The translations under genes were made by a program, and so were the position numbers. A stretch of DNA of 64,000 nt. It comes from CBDFGK01 sp965247075 (GTDB lineage: Bacteria; Pseudomonadota; Gammaproteobacteria; Pseudomonadales; Halieaceae). The stretch is taken from assembly GCA_965247075.1 (NCBI GenBank), contig CBDFGK010000002.1, positions 1,426,001 to 1,490,000 on the forward strand, in the 5' to 3' direction. The number at the start of each line of letters is the position of its first letter. The first letter of the stretch is position 1. Under the pieces are notes generated by a model that saw only the letters and a list, made by a program, of their open reading frames with translations, ran no database searches and was not told where the DNA came from. Below are positions 55,162 to 63,584 of the stretch, piece after piece.

Positions 55162-56769
55162 GTGATCTCCACCGCTAACATCACCATGCAGTTTGGCGCC
55201 AAGCCGCTGTTCGAGAATATCTCCGTCAAGTTTGGCAATGGCAACCGCTATGGCCTGATCGGCGCCAACGGCTGTGGCAAAACCACCTTTATGAGAATCC
55301 TCGACGGCAGCCTCACCCCCACCTCGGGCAATGTGTCGGTCTCTCCCGATGAGCGCATCGGCAAACTGCACCAGGACCAGTTTGCCTTTGAAGAGTATTC
55401 GGTTATCGACACGGTAATCATGGGCCACACTGCCCTGTGGGAGGTACAGCAGGAACGGGAGCGCATTTACGCCCTGCCCCAGATGTCTGAAGAAGAGGGC
55501 ATGCGGGTGGCGGAACTGGAGATCCGGTTTGCCGAGATGGATGGCTACAGCGCCGACAGCCGGGCCGGGGAAATTCTTATGGGGGCCGGCATCGCCGCAG
55601 CCTCCCATTACTGGCCCATGAGTGAAATCGCGCCGGGCTGGAAGCTGCGCGTACTGCTGGCACAGGCCCTGTTTTTCGATCCCGACATCCTGTTGCTGGA
55701 CGAGCCTACCAACAACCTCGACATCGATACTATTCGCTGGCTTGAGGCCATGCTCAACGAGCGCAAGTGCACCATGGTGATCATTTCCCACGACCGGCAC
55801 TTCCTCAATGCTGTCTGCACCCACATGGCAGATATAGACTATGGCGAACTGCGGGTATATCCCGGCAATTACGACGACTTTATGACCGCCTCTACCCAGG
55901 CCCGCGAGCGCCTGCAGTCAGAAAACGCCAAAAAGAGCGCGCAAATCTCTGAGTTACAGGCCTTTGTCAGCCGCTTCTCAGCCAACGCCTCCAAGGCCAA
56001 GCAGGCCACCTCCCGCGCTAGACAGATGGCCAAGATCAAGCTGGAAGACATCAAGCCCTCCAGTCGCGTCAGCCCCTATATTCGTTTCAACCAGGAAAAG
56101 AAGCTGCACCGCCAGGCCTTGATCCTGGAACATCTCAGCCACGGTTTCGACAACGAAATTTTGTTCAATGACGGCAGCATGATCCTGGAAGCCGGCACAA
56201 AACTGGCCGTTATCGGCGAAAACGGTGTGGGCAAAACCACTTTTCTGCGCTGCCTGGTCGACCAACTCTCGCCCCATGCCGGCGTTATCAAATGGGCCGA
56301 AAATGCCACCCTGGGCTATTGCCCGCAGGACAGCACCGCCGAGTTTGAAAACGAGTTAAACCTGTTTGACTGGATGTGCCAATGGCGCAAGCCCAGTCAC
56401 GACGACCAGATCGTGCGTGCCACCCTGGGGCGCCTGTTGTTTTCTTCCCACGATTTCGAGAAGAAGGTCAAAGTATGCTCTGGCGGTGAGAAGAATCGCC
56501 TGCTGTTTGGCAAATTGATGATGCAGGACACCAACATCCTGATTATGGACGAACCCACCAACCACCTCGATATGGAATCTATCGAAGCGCTTAACCTGGC
56601 GCTGGAGCACTACCAGGGCACACTGATCTTTGTCAGTCACGACCGGGAATTTGTATCCTCCCTGGCCACCCGCATCGTGGAAATCACCGATCAACAGCTA
56701 ACCGATTTTCAGGGTACGTATGAGGAGTACCTGGCCAGCCAACTGGCGGCGAGAGCCGTCAGCTGTTAA
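55162..56769 (+). CDS. ybiT: ABC-F ATPase, YbiT type
   Basis: 535 residues, two ABC domains and no membrane segments. The first has GANGCGKTT and a YbiT-typical degenerate signature (SEIAPGWKLRVLLAQAL) with LLLDEPTNNLD. The second has GENGVGKTT, CSGGEKNRLLFGKLM and LIMDEPTNHLD. A charged linker with KAKQATSRARQMAKI sits between. ABC-F proteins bind the ribosome and relieve stalling. It is transcribed divergently from glpS across a 250-base gap with no identified site. Confidence 0.93.
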   Translation: MISTANITMQFGAKPLFENISVKFGNGNRYGLIGANGCGKTTFMRILDGSLTPTSGNVSVSPDERIGKLHQDQFAFEEYSVIDTVIMGHTALWEVQQERERIYALPQMSEEEGMRVAELEIRFAEMDGYSADSRAGEILMGAGIAAASHYWPMSEIAPGWKLRVLLAQALFFDPDILLLDEPTNNLDIDTIRWLEAMLNERKCTMVIISHDRHFLNAVCTHMADIDYGELRVYPGNYDDFMTASTQARERLQSENAKKSAQISELQAFVSRFSANASKAKQATSRARQMAKIKLEDIKPSSRVSPYIRFNQEKKLHRQALILEHLSHGFDNEILFNDGSMILEAGTKLAVIGENGVGKTTFLRCLVDQLSPHAGVIKWAENATLGYCPQDSTAEFENELNLFDWMCQWRKPSHDDQIVRATLGRLLFSSHDFEKKVKVCSGGEKNRLLFGKLMMQDTNILIMDEPTNHLDMESIEALNLALEHYQGTLIFVSHDREFVSSLATRIVEITDQQLTDFQGTYEEYLASQLAARAVSC

Positions 56770-56899
56770 AGAGCAGCCGCCGGTTTTTAGCGGGAAGCCC
56801 GCGTAATCATCGATGCCATTTTCTGGACCAACCGAATCGCAGCAGGATAAAAGCGATCAGGATTTCCAATAGCAGGGTCGACAAATTCGACCAGGATGT

Positions 56900-56925
56900 G
56901 GGGTCAGAGTGTAGGCTCTGACCCC
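56900..56925. repeat. GGGGTCAGAG hairpin, copy 1
   Basis: Arms GGGGTCAGAG and CTCTGACCCC around a six-base loop, 7 bases beyond the end of the cyclodeaminase gene. No T-run follows, so it is not a standard terminator. A similar hairpin lies at 62014-62041. Such palindromes are common as scattered REP-like repeats. Confidence 0.75.
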
Positions 56926-56932
56926 GGTTTCG

Positions 56933-57913
56933 CTAAAAATCGAGCGTAGTTCCAACTTGCGCCGCCAAGGCCCGGTCGTACACATAACGGGCTGCATACA
57001 AATCCTGCGCGGTCATACCCAGTGAGTTGTACAGCGTTACCTGCCCTGAATCCCTACGGCCTTCAATAACACCGGCCAGTAACTGGCCAATCTCACCGCG
57101 AATATGGCTCTCGTCGATCACGCCTTCCTGAATGGGAATCATCACATCGCCACCCTCGTTACGGCAGGACGCCGGCAAATCCACAAACACCGCCGATTTC
57201 ACGATCAGTTCGCTGTCGGCCTCGCGGGCAGTCGGCGAGTGGGCCCCGACCAGGTTTACGTGGGCGCCGGGGCGGACCCACTCACCTTTCAGGATGGGCT
57301 TGGTAGAACCAGTCAGCGTACAGATCACATCACAGCCGGCGGCCTCTGCCGGATCAGCGGTAGCCCGCACTCCGATGCCCGTTCGTTTAGCCTGGCCGGC
57401 CGCAAATTTCTCAGCTTTGCCGGCATCACGGCCCCAGATAAGTATTTCCTGCAGCGGCCGCACCGCCCGCATGGCATCAATATGCGTGGCCGCCTGTACG
57501 CCAGTACCAAAAATGCCGCAGCTGCCGGCGTCCGCGCGGGCCAGCAAGCGAGTCGCCAATGCCGACGCGGCAGCCGTGCGCAGTGCGGTGATCTCGGCGC
57601 CCTCAATAATGGCGACCGGTACGCCGGTCTGATGCTCAAACAAGGCCACAAAACCCTGTATCACCGGGCGACCCTCTTGTGCATTGCGCGGATGCAAACT
57701 GATAAACTTGGCGCCGTAACTACCCAGTTCGGCCGAGGAACCTGGCATCAACAGGTAGTGGCCACTGTCGTCAATCAGCGGCTGATTCATGCGCGGTGGC
57801 ACGGCGATGGTTCCACTGAAAGCTGCCAGCATGGCCGCTTCCATCACATCGATGCACTCTGCCATGGGTAGTAACTCTCGAACCTGCCGGGCATTGATTA
57901 CAGTCAGCGTCAT
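56933..57913 (-). CDS. Ornithine cyclodeaminase/mu-crystallin family protein
   Basis: 326 residues, full length. Family features: SYGAKFISLHP near residue 65, EITALRTAAASALATRLLAR, the NAD-binding GIFGTGVQAATHIDAM, and GADVIC-like AAGCDVICTLTGSTKPIL. The family includes ornithine cyclodeaminase, alanine dehydrogenase and ketimine reductases; the substrate cannot be chosen from the sequence. Its neighbours kbl-tdh are on the same strand upstream, with a 180-base gap. Confidence 0.9.
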   Translation of the reverse strand: MTLTVINARQVRELLPMAECIDVMEAAMLAAFSGTIAVPPRMNQPLIDDSGHYLLMPGSSAELGSYGAKFISLHPRNAQEGRPVIQGFVALFEHQTGVPVAIIEGAEITALRTAAASALATRLLARADAGSCGIFGTGVQAATHIDAMRAVRPLQEILIWGRDAGKAEKFAAGQAKRTGIGVRATADPAEAAGCDVICTLTGSTKPILKGEWVRPGAHVNLVGAHSPTAREADSELIVKSAVFVDLPASCRNEGGDVMIPIQEGVIDESHIRGEIGQLLAGVIEGRRDSGQVTLYNSLGMTAQDLYAARYVYDRALAAQVGTTLDF

Positions 57914-58095
57914 CTATCCAAATCCTTATCAAATAGCGCACCCTTCACAACGTCACTCAGAGGCACTGCCTCAACACCGGGCGCGACAAACTGCTTGGAT
58001 CATTGGACGGGCTTACCATGAATATCCTTTATTGTGAAATGGGGCAAACAGTTAGCGGGGGAAGTTGCGCGGGCGATGGCCGAATAAATTTGACG

Positions 58096-59286
58096 TCACA
58101 CCCCTAACTCGTGTTTTACGCGGCCAAAGGCCTCGATGGCCATCTCCAAATCATCCGCTGTTAACGCCGCACTCATTTGCGTGCGAATACGCGCCTTGCC
58201 GCGGGGCACTACCGGAAATGAGAAGGCCACCACGTAGACGCCCTGCTCCAGCATGGCATCGGCAAACTGCGAGGCCAGGGCGGCATCGTGCAACATCACT
58301 GGCACAATGGGATGTTCACCGGGCAGCAGCTCAAATCCATGCCGCTCCAGGCCCTCACGGAAGATGGCGGTATTACTGCGCAGCAGATCCCGCAATTGGT
58401 TGGACTCGTTCACCAACTCTAGCGCCTTGATCGCACCGGCCACCACCGGCGGTGCCACCGTATTGGAAAACAGGTAGGGCCGCGAGCGCTGACGCAACAA
58501 ATTGACCACTTCCTTGCGGGCACTGGTATAACCGCCGCCGGCGCCCCCGAGGGCTTTACCCAGGGTGCCCGTGGTGATGTCGACTCTATCCATACAGGCC
58601 CGGTATTCATGGGTGCCCCTGCCCCCCTCACCGACAAAGCCAGTGGCATGCGCATCATCGAAGTGCACCAGGGCGTTGTATTTCTCGGCCAGGCCACACA
58701 CTTCATCGAGACGGGCGATATAGCCGTCCATGGAAAACACACCATCGCTGGTGATTAGTTTGAAACGCGCACCGGCTGCATCGGCGGCCTGTAGCTGGGC
58801 TTCCAGATCTGCCATATCATTGTTGCGATAGCGGTAGCGCTGGGCCTTGCACAGGCGCACCCCGTCGATAATGCTGGCGTGGTTAAGCTCATCGGATATC
58901 ACCGCGTCCTCTGCCCCCAACAAGGTTTCGAACAAGCCGCCGTTGGCATCAAAACAGGAGGGGTACAGAATCGTGTCTTCCATACCCAGAAATTCACTGA
59001 GTTTCTGCTCCAGTTGCTTGTGCAGGGTCTGGGTGCCGCAGATAAAGCGCACCGAGGCCATACCGTAGCCCCAGTCTTCCAGCCCCTGCCGGGCCGCCGC
59101 ATTCACCTGCGGGTGTTGGGCCAGGCCCAGGTAGTTATTGGCGCATAGATTGAGTACTTCGCCATCGGTGCTAACACCCACCCGGGCATTTTGCTCCGTG
59201 GTAATCAGCCGCTCATTTTTGTAAAGCCCAGCACTTTCGATCTCATCTAGCTGTGCGGCGAGATGTTCCTGAAACTGTCCATACAT
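58096..59286 (-). CDS. kbl: 2-amino-3-ketobutyrate CoA ligase (glycine acetyltransferase)
   Basis: 396 residues. PLP-binding Lys K244 in TTGTLGKALGGAGG, at the same number as in E. coli Kbl. The aspartate pair VHFDDAHATGF is at 207-217, with early ANNYLGLAQHP. The enzyme cleaves 2-amino-3-oxobutyrate with CoA to glycine and acetyl-CoA. It follows tdh after 17 bases, forming the usual threonine-degradation operon. Confidence 0.96.
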   Translation of the reverse strand: MYGQFQEHLAAQLDEIESAGLYKNERLITTEQNARVGVSTDGEVLNLCANNYLGLAQHPQVNAAARQGLEDWGYGMASVRFICGTQTLHKQLEQKLSEFLGMEDTILYPSCFDANGGLFETLLGAEDAVISDELNHASIIDGVRLCKAQRYRYRNNDMADLEAQLQAADAAGARFKLITSDGVFSMDGYIARLDEVCGLAEKYNALVHFDDAHATGFVGEGGRGTHEYRACMDRVDITTGTLGKALGGAGGGYTSARKEVVNLLRQRSRPYLFSNTVAPPVVAGAIKALELVNESNQLRDLLRSNTAIFREGLERHGFELLPGEHPIVPVMLHDAALASQFADAMLEQGVYVVAFSFPVVPRGKARIRTQMSAALTADDLEMAIEAFGRVKHELGV

Positions 59287-59303
59287 AGCACTGCCCTCCC
59301 TAT

Positions 59304-60329
59304 CTATTCCCAGCTCAGAATGACCTTGCCGGCAGCGCCGACATTCATTGCATCAAAGCCCTGCTGAAAATCCGTGCAGGGCAGACGATGGGTGATCACC
59401 GGCGATATATCCAGCCCGTTGTCGATAAACACCGACATCTTGTACCAGGTTTCGTACATTTCACGGCCGTAAATACCCTTCAGGGTAAGCATATTGAATA
59501 TCACCGTATTCCAATCAATGGCCAGTTCTTCTCCCGGAATCCCCAGTATCGAAACTTTGCCACCGTGGCACATGTTAGCCAGCAGGTCTTTAAAGGCCGA
59601 GGGGTTGCCAGACATTTCCAGACCCACATCAAAACCTTCCGCCATACCCAGCGCTGCGGCCACCTCCTCGATCTTCTCCCTGGTGACATCGATAGTGCGG
59701 GTCGCACCCAGGGTTGCCGCAAGTTCCAGGCGCGACGGATTGACATCGGTGATCACCACGTGGCGCGCGCCGGCGTGCCGGCACACCGCCGCCGCCATGA
59801 CGCCAATCGGCCCCGCACCGGTAATCAGCACATCTTCACCGAGCAAATCCCACTGCAAGGCGGTGTGCACCGCATTGCCCAGCGGGTCGAACAGGGAGGC
59901 CACATCCAGGTCTATGCCGGCGCGGTGCTCCCACACATTCGACATGGGCAGGACCAGGTATTCCGCAAAGGCACCGGGGCTGTCTACGCCAATACCACTG
60001 GTCTGGTTGCACAGGTGCCTGCGTCCCGCCATACAATTGCGACAGCGGCCACACACCAGGTGGCCCTCACCGGAAACGATCTGACCGGCGTGAAAATCGT
60101 TGACGTTACTACCCACATCGACAATCTCACCAACAAATTCGTGACCCACCACCATCGGCACCGCAATGGTCTTCTGCGCCCAGGCATCCCAGTTGTAGAT
60201 GTGCATATCGGTACCACAAATAGCGGTGCGCTTTATCTTGATCAGCACATCGTTAATGCCCAGGCTGGGTTCGGGAACATCCTCAAGCCATAGACCCACG
60301 GCAGCTTCTTTTTTAACCAGCGCTTTCAT
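59304..60329 (-). CDS. tdh: L-threonine 3-dehydrogenase
   Basis: 341 residues from the ATG at 60329, as in E. coli (MKAL...); a TTG lies nine bases upstream. Catalytic zinc ligands C38, H63, E64. Structural zinc cysteines C93, C96, C99, C107. NAD-binding GAGPIGVMAAAV. It oxidises threonine to 2-amino-3-oxobutyrate for Kbl. First gene of the tdh-kbl operon. Confidence 0.96.
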   Translation of the reverse strand: MKALVKKEAAVGLWLEDVPEPSLGINDVLIKIKRTAICGTDMHIYNWDAWAQKTIAVPMVVGHEFVGEIVDVGSNVNDFHAGQIVSGEGHLVCGRCRNCMAGRRHLCNQTSGIGVDSPGAFAEYLVLPMSNVWEHRAGIDLDVASLFDPLGNAVHTALQWDLLGEDVLITGAGPIGVMAAAVCRHAGARHVVITDVNPSRLELAATLGATRTIDVTREKIEEVAAALGMAEGFDVGLEMSGNPSAFKDLLANMCHGGKVSILGIPGEELAIDWNTVIFNMLTLKGIYGREMYETWYKMSVFIDNGLDISPVITHRLPCTDFQQGFDAMNVGAAGKVILSWE

Positions 60330-60396
60330 ACGATTCAAACCATTTGATAAAGATTGTTACGCCGGCGACGATCATAGTCCTTTCCCGGGCCAGTCG

Positions 60397-60866
60397 TTAG
60401 TCAATGCGGAAATCTGGCTGTCGTTTCTCCAAAAATGCGGCCACCGCCTCACGGTTGGCCGGCGCACCGGTCAGGCGGGCAAAGGCGCCTTGAGTCGTGC
60501 ATCGGATGACATATAAACCAGGTCACAATGGGGCAAGATGGTCAGCCCGATACCAACGCCCAGGCCGTTCACCGCTGCCAACAGGGGCTTGGGGAAGGCG
60601 GCGACCTGGCTGATAAAGTAGGGGAACTGTCCGACCAAGCCCGGTTCCAGACGCGCTGAATCCGCCATCTCGCCCAGATCTGTACCCGCACAAAAGGCCC
60701 GCCCCTCACCGCTAAGCATTACCACCGATACCGCATCATTTTTTGCCGCCGCTGACAGCGCATCCGCCACCGCTTTATACATATCGTCATCAAACGCATT
60801 CAACGCTTGCGGGCGATTGAAAGTGATTGTCTCAACACCGTTGTTGATTGTTGTTTTAATGCTCAT
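60397..60866 (-). pseudogene. Enoyl-CoA hydratase/isomerase pseudogene, internal deletion
   Basis: The N-terminal half is normal: ETITFNRPQALNAFDDDM, then GRAFCAGTDLGEM and NGLGVGIGLTILPHCDLVY. After ARLKAP the frame shifts to FARLTGAPANREAVAAFLEK and RQPDFRID, which is the extreme C-terminus of the family. Roughly 100 residues, including the second half of the active site, are lost and a stop follows in the original frame. Divergent from marR, so it was probably the regulated gene. Confidence 0.88.
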
Positions 60867-60959
60867 CAAACCTCCTCCACTCGCCCAGGATGACCGGACC
60901 ACTGCCATGCCCTGCTGGGCCTGGACAATCCCGGCATCTGCTTTCCGTGGTTTTGATAT

Positions 60960-60981
60960 TATAGTATACTTACTTACTATA
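60960..60981. promoter_or_regulatory. Inverted repeat upstream of marR, probable MarR operator
   Basis: Perfect 7-base arms TATAGTA and TACTATA with an 8-base spacer (TACTTACT-type centre) lie 36 bases before the marR start and about 95 bases before the hydratase start. The spacing and A+T richness suit a MarR-type dimer covering both promoters. Confidence 0.6.
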
Positions 60982-61016
60982 CATATCTATACTATTCTCA
61001 CATTTACTGACTAAAG

Positions 61017-61508
61017 ATGAGCTCGGCAATGCGCCTGAATATTCCCGACTACGATATGGATCGAAATCTGGGTTTCGTGATCAGTGACTTGCAGCGCCTG
61101 ATTACCACCGCCATGGACGCAGAACTCAAAGACCTGGGGCTAACCCACTCGCAGCTACGCGTAGTTCTGCACCTGTCACGGCAGGAGGGGCTAACTCAGG
61201 TGCGTATCGCCAAAGACCTGCAAATAGGCAAGGTCGCGGTAGGCGGGCTGTTGGACAGGTTGGAAAGCAAAGGGCTGGTTCAGCGCAAACCACATCCCAG
61301 AGACCGCCGCGCAACACAAATATCGCTAACGGCCAAAGCGGGCGCTCTCTACAAACCAATCGTAGAATCTGGCAAATTCGTTATGGAAAAGATGCTCATC
61401 GGTATTGGCCCCGAGCAGGAACAACAACTCATCGACCTGTTACTCACTGTGAAGCAGAACACGCAGAATATCATTGCCGGACAAGGGCGTTACCAACGCC
61501 CACAATGA
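61017..61508 (+). CDS. MarR-family regulator
   Basis: 163 residues. Winged helix-turn-helix: LTHSQLRVVLHLSRQEGLTQ, then RIAKDLQIGKVAVGGLLDRL, ESKGLVQRKPHPRDRRATQI with the typical wing D-R-R. Flanking helices give dimerisation. Divergent from the hydratase pseudogene with a palindrome between. Ligand unknown; such regulators often sense aromatic acids or their CoA esters. Confidence 0.92.
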   Translation: MSSAMRLNIPDYDMDRNLGFVISDLQRLITTAMDAELKDLGLTHSQLRVVLHLSRQEGLTQVRIAKDLQIGKVAVGGLLDRLESKGLVQRKPHPRDRRATQISLTAKAGALYKPIVESGKFVMEKMLIGIGPEQEQQLIDLLLTVKQNTQNIIAGQGRYQRPQ

Positions 61509-61577
61509 TGGCCCCGGTGGTTAACTGTGGCGATTCCACAGATGCGTTCATCGCCATCTCCTCAGGTCGATCGGTTA

Positions 61578-61970
61578 TCAGTTTAGATCTGCCGCATACT
61601 CACGCAGTATTACCAGTGGAACCGTTTCCAACGCCCGCTTGTGGGTGCGCGTGAGGAACACCCTGGGCGCCATATTCTGCTCGTAGGCCTCCAGCCAGCG
61701 CTGCGCACATAAGCACCATCGATCGCCGGACTGAAGCCCGGGAAACCCAAACTCGGGCATGGGTGTGCTGAGGTCATTGCCGCGAAAACGCGAGTACTGC
61801 AGGAATTCTTCGGTTACGTCAATACATACCGTGTGCGAGCCCACATCCCGGTCGCTGGTATTACAACAACCATCGCGAAAGAAGCCGGTGAGCGGATCTT
61901 CGCTACAGGGCAACAGGGGCTCTCCGAAGACATTGATTGATTCCTGATGCTGGATTTCTTGCACTGCCAT
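61578..61970 (-). CDS. DUF2237 family protein
   Basis: About 130 residues from the ATG at 61970; earlier ATGs up to 62006 run towards the hairpin. Family signature: NVFGEPLLPCSEDPLTGFFR, DGCCNTSDRD, SHTVCIDVTEEFL, GNDLSTPMPEFGFPGL and GDRWCLCAQRW. Conserved cysteines suggest metal binding, but the function of DUF2237 is unknown. No clear operon partner. Confidence 0.92.
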   Translation of the reverse strand: MAVQEIQHQESINVFGEPLLPCSEDPLTGFFRDGCCNTSDRDVGSHTVCIDVTEEFLQYSRFRGNDLSTPMPEFGFPGLQSGDRWCLCAQRWLEAYEQNMAPRVFLTRTHKRALETVPLVILREYAADLN

Positions 61971-62013
61971 ACTTCCACACTGGGAGAGCACCAGCATAGC
62001 ATCCATCGAAGAC

Positions 62014-62041
62014 GGGGAGTCAGAGTCTGGACTCTGACCCC
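62014..62041. repeat. GGGGTCAGAG hairpin, copy 2
   Basis: Arms GTCAGAGT and ACTCTGAC with outer G and C runs and a one-base bulge, 11 bases beyond the end of the MaoC gene. It is the same type as the hairpin at 56900-56925 and also lies directly after the stop of a reverse-strand gene. Confidence 0.75.
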
Positions 62042-62052
62042 GAGTGAATCAT

Positions 62053-62904
62053 TTACTCCGCGAAAGTGGCCTTGGCCTGGGAGATAACCACCGCACCGGT
62101 CTGGGTCTCCGCCTGCACGATAAGCTCACCTGTGCCAGCCTTCCACAGTTTGGTCACAATGGTATCGCCAAACCATACCTGGTCGGCGAAGCGACCACTG
62201 AGAGATTTGAATTGCTCAGGCTCGTTGTCACAGTAAGTTTCCATAACGGCGCGACAGACAAAGCCGTAGGTACACAAGCCGTGCATAAACGGTTTGTCAT
62301 AGCCCGCCATCCTGGCAAACTCTGGATCGATGTGCAGCGGCACCCGGTCACCGGTGAGGCGGTACAGCGCGCCCTGCTGGGGCAGTGTCCGGTACTCAAC
62401 CACATGATCCGGTTCGCGCTCCGGTGGCTGGTTAACGCCCGCCGTGGAAAGGCCCCGGTCGCCACCGAAGCCACCGGCATCGCGTACAAATATACTGGAG
62501 TTGGATTTTAATATCGGGCCATCGTCATCGGAAACTTCACAGTCCACGGAAATCACCGCCGCCCTGCCCTTGTCGAACACATCCTTTACCAAGCCCTGGG
62601 CCGTGGCATTTTTGGGACGCGTAGGTATGGGGCGATATAGCTCCAGAGACTGTTCACCGTGCAGCACCATCATCAGGTTGATATCCACCGCCTCGTTGAG
62701 TCCCCCCAGGCAGGTCATACCGGGGATTACGCCGTAGGTGGGCACAACTTTGGGGCCCTTGCCTTCGTAGACAAAATCCAGGTGATCTTGCGGGTTACAG
62801 CCGACGGCCAATGCGTAGAGCATGGTGTCGTTATCGCGCCACTTGACCGGCACGGGCGGAAACTTCATTCCGATAATATCGTTTGATATAGCGGGTTTAC
62901 TCAT
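62053..62904 (-). CDS. MaoC-type (R)-enoyl-CoA hydratase, hydratase 2 family
   Basis: 283 residues, double hot-dog. The hydratase 2 motif is IDPEFARMAGYDKPFMHGLC (about 193-212) followed by TYGF. The N-terminal half shows RDNDTMLYALAVGCNPQDHLDFVYEG. Eukaryotic and bacterial relatives hydrate long-chain, bile-acid or steroid side-chain enoyl-CoA. The gene upstream was cut by an ISL3 element, so its original partners are unclear. Confidence 0.92.
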   Translation of the reverse strand: MSKPAISNDIIGMKFPPVPVKWRDNDTMLYALAVGCNPQDHLDFVYEGKGPKVVPTYGVIPGMTCLGGLNEAVDINLMMVLHGEQSLELYRPIPTRPKNATAQGLVKDVFDKGRAAVISVDCEVSDDDGPILKSNSSIFVRDAGGFGGDRGLSTAGVNQPPEREPDHVVEYRTLPQQGALYRLTGDRVPLHIDPEFARMAGYDKPFMHGLCTYGFVCRAVMETYCDNEPEQFKSLSGRFADQVWFGDTIVTKLWKAGTGELIVQAETQTGAVVISQAKATFAE

Positions 62905-62924
62905 GATTTACATCCTTTCAATAT

Positions 62925-63479
62925 GGGTCTTCCCCAAATCGAGTGGGTAGTTTAGCCTGATGCCCCATGAAAGATACACAGCTATACAGCCAGATATTGG
63001 GTATCGAGAAGCCGTGGCAGGTAACCGATGTGCAGGTTTCACTCGCGAAGGATGAAGTGGAAGTCACCGTAGATCATGGGAGCGGTAAATTGATGTGTCC
63101 CAAGTATGGCAAAGCCTGCTCCGGTTACGACAAGCGGCAGAGGCGCCGGCGCCATCTTGACACCTGTCAACTCAAGACCTTGCTGATGGCTGAAGTGCCC
63201 CGGGTGGAGTGGATGGCCCGTAGCCGGCTCAAACCCATGCAAACGACGTCAAAAACCCTGCGGAATCACCTTTGGGGTATTCTCAATACGGTGATTCGTA
63301 AGGTCGACAACAGTCATGCTGAAAGTATGAACAGTCGTATTAAAACGCTGAAGAGCCGTGCTCGGGGTTTCAGAAACAGGGAGCGATTCCGTAATGCAAT
63401 TTACTTCCACCTGGGCGGATTACAGTTCTATCCGGAAGGAATCAGGGCCTGAATGACCCACTACGATTGGGGAAGACCC
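62925..63479 (+). mobile_element. ISL3-family element, internally deleted
   Basis: About 555 bases with imperfect inverted ends of ~25 bases: GGGTCTTCCCCAAATCGAGT at the left and its near complement ending GGGGAAGACCC at the right. The inner frame fuses both ends of the transposase. No convincing 8-base target duplication is seen. It ends exactly at the truncated TPR frame. Confidence 0.85.
62967..63452 (+). pseudogene. ISL3-type transposase lacking its centre
   Basis: 161 codons. The N-terminal part has the zinc-finger-like CPKYGKACSGYDKRQRRRRH (the family has CPxCG; here the second Cys is Tyr) and LDTCQLKTLLMAEVPRVEWM. The C-terminal part has VRKVDN-like VIRKVDNSHAESMNSRIKTL and GFRNRERFRNAIYFHLGG. 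The central 200-250 residues with the first catalytic residues are missing. It could move only with help from a full element. Confidence 0.85.
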
Positions 63480-63584
63480 TTATTTAATGGCCTGGTTGTA
63501 ATCCTTAATGGCCAGGTTAAATTCACCTGCTGCAAGATGAGTATTGCCTTTATGAAGAAAGTTTTTTGCTTTGTTGTTATTCAT
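63480..63584 (-). pseudogene. TPR protein N-terminus truncated by the ISL3 element
   Basis: 34 codons: MNNNKAKNFLHKGNTHLAAG and EFNLAIKDYNQAIK, one TPR-like helix pair. The TAA stop is completed by the first bases at the IS border. The ATG overlaps the stop of the upstream restriction gene (ATGA), so it was the next gene of that operon. Confidence 0.7.

Noticed and set aside
56780..56815. GCGGG/CCCGC hairpin after ybiT considered as a terminator
   Set aside because: The stem is only five pairs and no T-run follows on the + strand.
62910..63490. Target-site duplication for the ISL3 element
   Set aside because: The eight bases outside the two ends do not match.
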